Shown here: one piece after another, positions 52,211-62,189 of the stretch | Numbering within the stretch: position 1 is the stretch's first letter | Layout: every line of letters starts with the position of its first letter | NCBI GenBank assembly: GCA_020310875.1 | Contig: CM035433.1 | Span: 104,836,758-104,900,757, forward strand | Source: Ceratopteris richardii | Taxonomy: Eukaryota > Streptophyta > Polypodiopsida > Polypodiales > Pteridaceae | Direction of reading: 5' to 3' | Length of the DNA stretch: 64,000 nucleotides | The notes under the pieces: generated by a model | What the model was told of the DNA's origin: nothing | Databases searched by the model: none | What the model saw: the letters and a program-made list of their open reading frames with translations, nothing else | Made by a program: the position numbers and the translations under genes

Positions 52211-53614
52211 TTGGCATATGCATTAATGCTTGAACAACATCACAGAAAATTGGATGATAAAGCAGTAAAATGTATTTTTGTTGGATACCGTTCTGAAAGT
52301 AAAGGCTATCGTCTGTATCATCCACAGACTAAACACATTCTGGTTAGCCGTGATGTTGTATTTGTGGAAGATGCTATACAGCCATTGCTTTCATGTACTA
52401 AGGAGACATCTGTTAGCTCCAAAGACATGTATGATACTTTGATGCCTCTTTTTACAGGTGGACAGTCTAGTGCTGGTCCTGATGAGGCAACTTCTCAGCC
52501 TTTGCAGGTTTCATATGATGATGCAGATCATTCCATTTCTGATGCAGATTTACATGATGCACTTGTTGATGAGAGAGCTGATATTGAGCAGGCAAAAACT
52601 ATGCCAAAATGGCTGGTGCAGACTTTGCATGACAGCAAATTAGGTGCACCTTTGTCATATCGTACTCGTTCAGGCTCTCATAGTGCCTCCTTTGCATCAG
52701 ATTGTTATGCTATGGCTGCATCTAGTCTTTGTGATGAGAATGAGCCTTTTTCTTTTGATGAAGCACAGAATTCAGAAAATTGGATGGCTGCTATGCAATC
52801 TGAATATGATGCTATAATGAAGAATGGTACATGGTCTTTATGTGACTTGCCTCCTGGCAAGAAGGCCATTGGCACTAAGTGGGTATACAAGCTGAAGCGT
52901 AAACCTGATGGTACAGTTGACAGGTATAAGGCTAGGCTTGTTGCAAAGGGTTATGCGCAGGAAAGAGGCATTGACTTTGATGAGACCTTTGCACCCACAT
53001 GCCGTATGACTACTATTCGGAGCATTTGTGCACTTGCAGCCCATCATGGTTGGAATGTACATCAGTTGGACATTAAAACAACATTTCTGAATGGTGACTT
53101 GCATGAAGAAGTGTATGTTTTTCAGCCCCGTGGCTTTGTCCAGAAAGGGCATGAAAACCAGGTGTGCAGGTTAAAAAAGGCATTATATGGTTTAAAGCAA
53201 GCACCACGTGCCTGGTATGAGAAGATACATGCCTATCTGATTGCACATGGTTTTGAGAACAGTCCAACAGAAAGCACCTTATATGTTAAGCGTGCTAATG
53301 ATGTGCTTCTGATCATTGTTGTCTATGTTGATGACATGCTGCTCATTGGTCCTATTGAGAAGCACATTGCTGATTTTAAGGCTGATTTGCATGCCTCATT
53401 TGAGATGTTTGATTTGGGGCATTTGCATCATTATTTGGGCATTCAGTTTATGCACATTGATGGTGGAATGGCTTTGTGTCAAACAAAATATATTGACACA
53501 TTATGGCAGCATTTTGGCCTTGAAGACTGTAAGCCTATTGCCACTCCTATGGAGATAGGTTTACGATTGAGTCTTCATGATGCTGGAGATGCATTTGATG
53601 CTGTTCTCTATTAG
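52211..53614 (+). pseudogene. Copia C integrase C-terminus, linker and reverse transcriptase
   Basis: A 467-codon frame. It starts in the integrase tail (CIFVGYRSESKGYRLYHPQTKHILVSRDVVF), passes the linker ADHSISDADLHDALVDERADIEQ (the site where the 21746-25916 element is inserted in the minus-strand copy), then RT: KAIGTKWVYKLKRKPDG, ARLVAKGYAQERGIDFDETFAPT, HQLDIKTTFLNGDLHEEVYVFQP, ALYGLKQAPRAWYEK, YVDD at 53324-53335, HLHHYLGIQFMH. It ends at a TAG (53612), CAA or CAG expected. RT itself looks complete. Confidence 0.9.
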
Positions 53615-53629
53615 CAAGCTGTTGGATGC

Positions 53630-54279
53630 TTGATTTACTTATGCATTACTCAGTCAGATATTCAGTTTGTTGTCTCACAGATGAGCAGGTTTATGCATTG
53701 CCGAGGAGTCACGCATTGGAAGGCGGTTAAGCACATCTTTCGCTACTTGAGTGGTACTCGACTACTTGGGTTGTTTTATCCCAAGGGGGGATCACTACCG
53801 CCAGATTTGCATGCTTTTTTTGACTCAGATTGGGCTGGTTGCTATGACACTCATGTGTCCACTAGTGGCTTTTGCTTCATGCTTGGTAGCTCATGTATAT
53901 CTTGGTTGAGCAAGAAGCAGCCTACTGTGGCCACTTCTAGTTGTGAGGATGAGTATAGGGCAGCTTTCAAACTATTGTTGAGTGTGTGTGGCTCAGACGC
54001 CTTATGGCTGATTTGGGTGTTGGTCAGTCTTCTGCCACCACCATCTTCACTGACAGTGAGAGCACATTGGAAGTTGCGAGGAACCCTGTGTTCCATGCTC
54101 CCACTAAGCACATTGAGGTGCATTATCACTATGTCAGGGAGAGGTTCTCTGCTGGGGAGATCAGCTTGGCATATGTGCCCACGCAGGAGAACATTGTAGA
54201 CCTTTTCATGAAGCCTCTGCCTAGGGAGAAGTTTGAAGCTTTCCGCAAAGCTTTGGGCTTACTTCCTTTTGTGGAGTGA
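53630..54279 (+). pseudogene. Copia C RNase H
   Basis: Starts CLIYLCITQSDIQFVVSQMSRFMHC. It carries DSDWAGCYDTHVSTSGFCFMLG, CISWLSKKQPTVATSSCEDEYRA (CEAE changed to CEDE), then a frameshift near 53970 into FTDSESTLEVARNPVFHAPTKHIEVHYHYV and the C-terminus LPREKFEAFRKALGLLPFVE with a stop at 54277. Confidence 0.88.
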
Positions 54280-54353
54280 TTTCCACATAGCTTGGCACTT
54301 CCTTATACATGAGTGCCAGCTACTTGTTCACAGCATCACTCCCGGGGGGGATT

Positions 54354-54583
54354 TGTTGATATATTTAGTTAGTGATGTGTGTGAACACTCTAGGACCACC
54401 GGGGCACTTTTTTCCCTCTTTAGGAGGTTTTTTTCCCCCGGCTTGTATATACGCCTATTGCCCTAATGGGCTACTGATCTTTGTACATTCTCTAGTAATA
54501 CATTCAGTCTTGTGTGTTGTGCTCCAAGCTTCTTCTTCTTCCTCGTGCCGTTCGCGTGCTTCCACAGAAGTCTAACTCCAACA
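54354..54583 (+). repeat. 3' LTR of plus-strand Copia C
   Basis: 230 bp from TGTTGATATATTTAGT to CTCCAACA, preceded by the G-rich purine tract CCCGGGGGGGATT. It has the same layout as the LTRs at 28805-29034 and 19747-19977. Confidence 0.9.
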
Positions 54584-54882
54584 TAATTTTGTTTTGATAT
54601 AATTTCTCCCTTTGAGTGCTATATTCTGACTTCATGTGCTATATTTTACTCTTCTATAACTCTTTGATGCAGGAAGAGTGAAGAGTATGAATATTTTTAC
54701 CTCTATGCTTCAAATGCACCAAAAGAGTTGGGATAGTTGTCTTGCTTCTTCAATAGTATACTTCCCTCTAGTTGATTGAAAGCCCATGAGCTTGAATCAT
54801 TAGGGCACCTTCCTCCAAGTCTTTCAATATTTCCTTCTTGTTCTCTTGAGTTTCTTTATGTGTCAAAATTATATTATAGCAC

Positions 54883-55670
54883 TGATGGGAGAATGCACAC
54901 CTTCACTATGCATCTTGAACCATAGATTTCCTCACAAGTTTGCTCACAGATACCTCTATTCAATTAAAAATGATGATTCTCGAGCTCTTGCAAAATAAAC
55001 ATGAGAGATTTTTCACAATCAAAATATAGTACTGGACCTTTGTAATTCAAGTTAGGTTACTCAAAATGGTTGACCCTATTAGGAGAATTGATATCTCCAA
55101 GACATACTATTTAGTGCATTGACTAAGCATGCATAGAGAGATAACTACACACTTTAAAAGTAATTTCGATCATGATAGGATAAAATGCGATATGAGCTTC
55201 AAGCATTCTAAGAAACCAAAGATTACAAGAACTAGATACAAAATTATCAGGGAACTTTGCTCAACACTCAACATCTGTCTAGCTTCTACACAAAAATCTC
55301 TGTGAGATATAGCAACTTAAAATATGATGAAAATATTTAAGCAAGGCGGAGGGGGGGCTTGCTTAGCAAGGGGTCCACAATCTTATTCAAGTTCTAAGAG
55401 AGATAAAACATGTGGGATCTTACTAATTCAAAGTACAATGTGTGTTTATAAGACTTTGAAAAGGCTCCCTAAATGATAGAGAGCAATTTTCCTAGATAGT
55501 AGGCTTCATCACACCTAAGTGTGATAGATGGTTAATTACGTGATATGAGGGGAATTCGATTTCAAATTTGAGTATGAGTAGTCATGCTTGCTTTCTTGCT
55601 TCACATTTCTCCAAGTGTCATTCATTCAAAGGGTCCATAAGATCCTAAGGTTGGAGCTTGACTTTCAACA
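54883..55670 (-). repeat. Full-length LTR of Copia A, copy 4 of the chimeric junction
   Basis: 788 bp. On the minus strand it runs from TGTTGAAAG at 55670 to TCTCCCATCA at 54883, directly before GTGCTATAATA, a decayed primer site. The family A leader follows (54882-54584) and is cut by the Copia C 3' LTR. It abuts E integrase on the plus strand at 55671. Confidence 0.72.
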
Positions 55671-56004
55671 ATACTAACATATATATCATTATTAGTAGAG
55701 CACCAACATGAGAAATACATGCTTCAACACCATCTGATGTTAGGTATAATAGAAAAAAAGATGTATAACATTTGAAAGTCTTTGCTTGTACTTGTTATGT
55801 TCTGATACCAAGTGAGCTTAAAAGCAAGCTTGATTATATATGGGAGAGATCTGTATTCATGGAGTGCAAGTGAACAAAAGGGGTATAGATGCTACAATCC
55901 CACAACCAAGAAGTTAAGGTTCTCAAGAGATATTAGATTAGATGATCTTTTACCTCGGCGTACTTCAAATGTATCTATGCAAGAAAATAGAGATGAAGAA
56001 GGAA
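55671..56004 (+). pseudogene. Copia E integrase fragment, copy 4
   Basis: Plus strand, colinear with 32108-32436: SRAPT..IHASTPSD, HLKVFACTC with changes, then SEQKGYRCYNPTTKKLRFSRDIRLDDLLP. It is replaced by repeat R2 at the same point as copy 2. Confidence 0.72.
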
Positions 56005-57659
56005 AGATGGTATGGGACATCAGACCGTGTGATGATAGTTAACTTTTAGTCCTAGAATAAATCTTCAAGTTAGATTTGATCTTCAAGGAAATTAAAACTT
56101 CCAAGGATAAGTTTTAAGACAAGGAGGATAAAAGAACGGTCTCAAGATACATCAAGATCAAGTTCGTAAGAAGATATGAAGTAGGTAGCTTCCAAGTTCT
56201 TCTTTAAACACTTCAAGCTAAAGTGTTGATGATCCGGAAATATTTGATAAATTTCTATAAGAGTAAGAATTTGACTTTGAACTGAATCTTTCAACTATGG
56301 AATAGACTAACTAAGTCAAGCAACAAGTTCCTAGTGTAACTTGGTAAAATTCAATCTTTCGACTTAAAGAAATGCACAAGAATTGCATTCACAATAAGAA
56401 GTTATAAAGATTGAATATAGGCATGAACTTAGTATCAAGTGAAGCATTGTTTGAGTAAAAACTCATCAATAGAACCTCAGTGAGTCGACACACCAATGTT
56501 GGATACCACACTAGTAGTTTGTGGTTGGATGTTGTTTAGATATACTCTGTGAATCTTTTTGGGAATCGAGTTTCTTTCTCTTAAAGATAGTAGAAAAATT
56601 CTTCAATACGTTGTTGAAACAGATTGTTAAGAAGTTAAATTCTTGAGCTAAAGTGTTGGATCATCAAGTACTTGACTCATATCAAGTTTAGATCTTAAGG
56701 GTTTGAATTAGTTATATAGGTTTTAGTTATTTCCTTCCGCTTTCCAAATCTTTTGGAATTGACTCAGATATGTTATCTGATTTCTTTTGCAAAAGTCCAG
56801 GGTGGCCAATTGGAACTAGATAACTAAATTAAACATCCTACATAGATGTTTTGTATAAGGACTTATTCAATCTTCAAAAGATAGCAAGTCCAAGATTGAC
56901 TTATTAATTCGGGTTAGCTTCAAGTTACTACCATAACTTTTATGATATCCTAGAGTCGTGTATACTCTAGAATAGGGAAGTTAGGAATTTCTCATAAGAT
57001 TAACATTTCTCAAGAACTTTTAGCTGAAGTGTTTGAGAACAATGTCGTAAGTTGGATGATTTTCATTTTGAACTTGACTTGGTCAAGATATAGTAAGGTT
57101 GATCCAAAGTAAATGGAAACCTTTCTCCTACAGTTTACATAGAATTCTCAAGCCTATTAAGACCAAGTAGTCCTTGAGTCGGGTGACAAAATCAAGTAAC
57201 TATTGGTTGGGAGGTAACTATTGTACAAACATCCAAGTCAGATGTTTGGATCAACCAAACTTCAAGTTTTCCAAAATAAATTCAAGTGCATTAAGAGTTC
57301 TCAAAGTCTTGAATGGGATACAAATCCCATCCTAGTTACTAAAGTCCATGCACTAGTCATGCTCAGAAATGGAATAGTATTTAGAATCCATCCATTTCAT
57401 ATGTTTGTGCCTAGATTGCACATCGAGACACAATGAATTGGCTAGGGATGTTTTTAAATCCACCCTTATTATTCATTCACTACTTTGTACTTTGACAAGT
57501 TTATCAAAGTGCAAAGTCGGACGGTGTTTTGAATCATTTGGGCAAAGATCCCACCACGGAGATGAGACATGTTCTTCTAGTTTTAGAACATGACAATGTT
57601 CTTCCGGTTTAAGAACATGAGGCTCGGGGGTTGCATATGGTTATTATATATATCTTTAT
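56005..57659. repeat. Dispersed repeat R2, copy 2
   Basis: Colinear with 32437-34094, about 1.65 kb. It includes a 71-codon plus-strand frame at 57221-57436 (KHPSQMFGSTKLQVFQNKF..FHMFVPRLHIETQ) matching the one at 33655. The shared junction with E at the left shows that E-R2 was duplicated as a unit. Confidence 0.6.
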
Positions 57660-58300
57660 CAGTGGTTGCTACATCAACCCAATAGCAATTAGGCATTCCC
57701 ATTTCCTTCACCATAGCCCTATCACATTCTAAAATGTACCTATTCTTTCTTCCAAGAAGCCATAGAATTCATGGGAGAAGCATTCTCCTACTCCATCCGA
57801 CCTTAAGCATTTGATATACCTATCACATTCCTTCTCTACAATAGCTTTGAGCTTCTTGAAGTAATAAAAGAAATCAGATTTATGCTTCATACAATAAAGC
57901 CAAGTCATCCTTCTAAATTCTTCAATGAAAGTTAAAAAGTATATATTACCTCCATTGAGTTCTCCTTTGTTGGAACATATTGTATGAACTAGATCAAGTG
58001 GATGATAGCTCACATATTTGTTGTTGTTAAAAGGTAACCTTGATTTCTTACCGAATCAACATGCGTCACACAAGTTCTTAAGATTCTGATTGTAAATATT
58101 TGATAATCCATGCACTATCCTCTTCCTTTCCATATCCTTCAACCTCTAAGTATTGATATGTTGATACCTTTTGTGCCATTGGTCCAAATCTGTTGCCTTG
58201 CTACTTCCATATGTCAAGTAGGTAGTGTGGTTGAAATTTGGCTTCAAATCCAATATGAATAGCCTTCCCTCCTTTTTGCCTTTCACCACCAATCTGCACC
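57660..58300 (-). pseudogene. Copia A integrase fragment, copy 5
   Basis: Minus strand, 58013-57729: HPLDLVHTICSNKGELNGGNIYFLTFIEEFRRMTWLYCMKHKSDFFYYFKKLKAIVEKECDRYIKCLRSDGVGECFSHEF. This is the core with SDGVGEC at the second catalytic Asp. The pre-integrase module at 58290-58030 is in pieces. The integrase C-terminus and RT are missing, replaced by R2. Confidence 0.78.
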
Positions 58301-58305
58301 CTTCC

Positions 58306-59600
58306 TTAGGGTTTTCTAGAAGGCATCCATTCTAGTTGAACTTGACCTAAAATCCTCCCTAAATCATTTGACATAGAGAAATAAGATTCCCTTTGTGATT
58401 GTGGGAGCATTAAGAAAATCTTGACCAAGATGTTTGAACTTTTTTCGTTTCTACAAAAATTGATGATAATGATCAAGCCACACTTTGCCTTGTGGAGACA
58501 ATCTAGGATAACATCACCTATATGTGTGATAGCATGAGGGGTGCCATCACTTGGATCAACATGCCCTTTAATTGATGGTCCGTGCATATTTGAAAAGAAA
58601 TCCTTGTTGCAGCTCATATGATTAGTGCATGCACTATCAATGTACCATGTTCTTGACCCTTGTGTCTTGGAGTCTCATCTACATTATAGCTAACATACTT
58701 AATTATCATTTGAAGTAGATTCATAATTAACCCATCCTTCATATGATGAATTGCTCTTTTGTATTTGATAGCAATCACTTGCATAGTGTCTGTACTTGCC
58801 ACATATACAACATCCTTATGAGTTGTTGTTGTTGTTGTTGTTTTCTTGATTCTAGTTGTACCTTCCTCCTCTTACTACGAACTTGCCTCTTCCTCTTGAT
58901 GAAGAGAACTTGCTTCCTTTTTCTTGGTCAAAATCACACGTTTCACCATTTTCCTTTGCCTTGCCCTACCTCTACTCTGATTTCTTCCTGTGCCTCTTCC
59001 TTTATTTGCATAAAGTGCTTGGACTTCATTGCGTTTTGCATTTGAGCCTTAAATGCTCACCTCCTTAGTGACCATCAAGTCCACTAGTTGCTCAAATTTG
59101 GAAAGAGTATCTCTAACATACACAAAAGTGGTAAAAGCCTTCCATTTCTCATCATCCCTCAGCCTAGTTAATGTGTGTGCAACTAGGTCAATATTACCTA
59201 TGTGACAACCTATGGATCCCGATGAATCACTTACTTCTTTGATTTTCATACTATAATAATTGATATTACTACTAGAAGTCTTCCTTAAGTTATTTAGTTC
59301 ATTCTTCAATTAAATTTTTCTAGAGTTGGTTGAAGTGCATGATAGTGTCTCTAGGGTTTCCCACTCTTGAATTAAAGGGTCTAGACCTTGAATATGTGCT
59401 ATCATTGCATTGCTAATATGATGAGATATGATTAATATGACTCTCTTATCTCTCTCATTCCACTTTGTGAAGTCCTCAGCTAATCAAGAGTGGGATTCTC
59501 TCCCAGTCTAGGTCGACCATGTGTACCACTAATGAGACCGCATAATCCTTTTCCCATTAGGAAGCTAGCCATTCTAAACTTCTATGGTTGACTTTTTTTT
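58306..59600 (-). pseudogene. Copia A protease and gag, copy 5
   Basis: Minus strand. Gag: MKNELNNLRKTSSSNINYYSMKIKEVSDSSGS, IGNIDLVAHTLTRLRDDEKWKAFTTFVYVRD at 59309-59060. The knuckle at about 58808-58760 reads CCICGKYRHYASDC with all four zinc ligands. A (TTG)n tract at 58821-58838 lies just before it. Protease: TNHMSCNKDFFSNMHG, VDPSDGTPHAITHIGDVIL at 58617-58480. Frames are broken. Confidence 0.76.
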
Positions 59601-59929
59601 TATATAATTTCTCACTTTGAGTTCTATATTCTGACTTGATGTGCTATATTTTACTCTTCTATAAGTCTTTGATCCATGAAGAGTGAAGAGTATGAATATT
59701 TTTACCTCTATGCTTCAAAAGCACCAAAAAAGATGGGGTAGATGTCTTGCTTCCTCAAAAGTATACTTCCCTCGCGTTGATTGAAAGCCCATGAACTTGA
59801 ATCAATAGTGCACCTTTTTGTTCTGTTGAGTTTCCTTATGTGTCGAAATTCTATTACAGCACTGATGGGAGAATGTACAACTTCTTGTTCTCTTGAGTTT
59901 CCTTATGTATCAAAATTCTATTATAGCAC

Positions 59930-60708
59930 TGATGGGAGAATTTTCACCTTCCCTATGCATCTTGAACCATAGATGCCCTTACAAATATGCCCACAGATAC
60001 CTCGTCACTCAAAGTGATGATTCTTGAGCTCTTGCAAAATAAACATGAGATATTTTTCACAATCCTAATATAGTATGGGACCTTTGTAATTCAAGTTAGC
60101 TCACTCAAAATGCTTGAGCCTATTATGAGAAGTGATGCCTCCACGACATACTATTTAGTGCATTGACTAAGCATGCATAGAGAGACAACAACTCACTCCA
60201 AAACACATTTCCCTCATAATAGGAAACAAATAGATATGAGCTTCGAGCATTCTAAGAAACCAAAGATTACAAGAAATAGATACAAAATTACAGAGAACTT
60301 TACTCAACACTCAACATCTATCTAACTTCTACACAAACTTCATTGTGAGATATAGCAACTCAAAATATGATAAAAATACTTAAGCAAGGAGGGGGGTTGC
60401 TTAGCAAGGGGTCCACAATCTTATTCAAGTCCTAAGAGAGATCACACATGTGGGATCTTATCAATTCAAAGTACAACGTGTGTTTATAAGACGTTGAAAA
60501 GGTTCCCTAAATGATAGAGAGCTCTTTTCCTAGATAGTAGGCTTTATCACACCTAAATGTGATAGGTGGTTAATTGCGTGATATGAGGGGAATTCAATTT
60601 CAAATTTGAGTATGAGTATTCATGCTTGGTTTCTTGCTTCACATTGCTCCAACTGTCATTCATTCAAAGGGCTGATAAGATCCTAAGGTTGGAGCTTGCC
60701 GTTCAACA
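59930..60708 (-). repeat. Full-length LTR of Copia A, copy 5 of the chimeric junction
   Basis: 779 bp, from TGTTGAAC at 60708 to TCTCCCATCA at 59930 on the minus strand. Next to its end, a unit of about 63 bp of leader (59805-59930) is tandemly duplicated. The LTR abuts E integrase at 60709. Confidence 0.72.
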
Positions 60709-60910
60709 ATACCAACATATATATCATTATTAGTAGAGCACCAAGATGAGGAATACATGCTTCAACACCATCTGATGCTTGGTATAATATCAAACAAGAT
60801 GTATCACATTTGAAAGTGTTTGCCTGTACTTGCCATGTTTTTATACCAAGTGAGCTTAGAAGCAAGCTTGATGATAGATGCGAGAGATGTGTATTCATAG
60901 AGTGCAAGTG
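60709..60910 (+). pseudogene. Copia E integrase fragment, copy 5
   Basis: Plus strand: SRAPR..IHASTPSDAWYN, HLKVFACTCHVF, IPSELRSKLDDRCERCVFIECK. It is interrupted at 60910 by the LTR of element F2. Related copies continue with GAACAAAAGGGG. Confidence 0.78.
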
Positions 60911-61967
60911 TGTTGGTGCAGACCAATCACCAATTGAATGTTTGGAAGATTAAAGAATGAAGGAAGATTCAATTCTTGAAGCTTGGAAGAAGGATACATT
61001 CAGAGGATATGAGGAATGTACACATATGTACATTAGTATAGTTATAGTTTACTTAGATCTTTGATTAGTCATAGACTTGTACAAATTTCTCTATAAATAC
61101 CTTGAAAGTGTCGAGGCGTGATATGAGAGCATATGAAAGAATAGATGAGTGAGTATAGAAGTCAAGAAAGGAGAAGTTAGATGTCATGAGACATGTGAAA
61201 TGTTAGTTGAGTTTTCCTCTCATCACTCAACTGTAATTTTCTGAGTAATCGAAGAAATATTGCGCCCGATGTTTCTGTGTCTGCTCCGTCTGTGTTAGAT
61301 TATTTTTGAAATCCTTTTGAGGATATCTAAGTTCATAGTTAATGAGTCTATGAATGAGTCTATGACTTGAGTTTCAGAGTCTAATTGTAAACAGGCTAGG
61401 AGAATTGTTAATAGGAACATTCATATGTGATGAGTGTTCACAGTTCTCTGAAACAGGCGCAAATTTTGATTTTGATCTTTTGGTCAGTTCTCACTCCACA
61501 GTTTAAAGTTTTGTGCAAGCAAGCACTTAATCTTTAAGTTGGAAGGTAAGCTATTTGTGGCTACAAGCATTTGCTTAAACGGGTTCGAGATTGATAGAAC
61601 TATGTGTTAGAAGTTAGGGGTGTCAAAATTGACTTCTCAGAAGTGCAGATTTAGACATAGGTAACTTGTGAAGTTGATTTCTCAAGTTATACTAAACCTT
61701 TTGAAGAAATTTAACTTGGAGGAGGTGCGCAACTTCTAGGCGACACTCCATACAAAATTTTATAGAAAACTTTACATGTTTGATAGGTCAATGAGAAGAA
61801 ATTGTGCAGCAGACTTTCTGTGTTTTATCTTCTTCACAGAATTTTTCAACTTTTGATAATTTGAAGATTGAACCTCTAATTTGGTGAAGGTTTTGACTTA
61901 CTCTTGGTATAGAGGTGCTCTAATCATAAGAGTAGGTTATTCTTTTGGAGATTAACACTCTCCATCA
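60911..61967 (+). repeat. 5' LTR of F-like Copia F2
   Basis: About 1057 bp, TGTTGGTGCAGAC..CTCCATCA, ending one base before the primer site. TATA box TATAAATA at 61092-61099. The 3' partner lies outside the window, so length and boundary rest on the primer site and on the break in the E copy. Confidence 0.85.
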
Positions 61968-61968
61968 G

Positions 61969-61980
61969 TGGTATCAGAGC
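61969..61980 (+). promoter_or_regulatory. Primer binding site of F2
   Basis: TGGTATCAGAGC, exact tRNA-Met complement, one base after the LTR. The leader to the start codon is about 210 bases, much longer than the 48 bases in F. Confidence 0.9.
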
Positions 61981-62189
61981 AGGAGACATCAAAATCAAGG
62001 AAAGGAGGATCCCGACTGCTGCAGATTCAAGAAATTCAACAATTGAAGAACTAAAAGGTGAAAGCTTGAAGGCAAAGCTTGAGGAGGAGACCATACGACA
62101 TCAAGAAAGACAAAAGGAGTCTAATTCGAAGCAAAGGTACATATATCATTTATAAAGCTTGAAGATTTCAATACACAGGTGGACACAAG

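Larger units (their letters stand above)
49760..54583 (+). mobile_element. Copia family C, plus strand, with LTRs but broken coding
   Basis: 5' LTR 49760-49981 (first dozen bases lost), primer site 49984-49995 (exact), purine tract 54341-54353, 3' LTR 54354-54583 (230 bp). The coding region has a large gag deletion, stops at 51075-51080 and at 52163, 51308 and 53612, a deletion near 51213 and a frameshift near 53970. It lands between an E RNase H stub and an A leader, and no target duplication is visible, so the left end has probably been rearranged. Confidence 0.9.
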
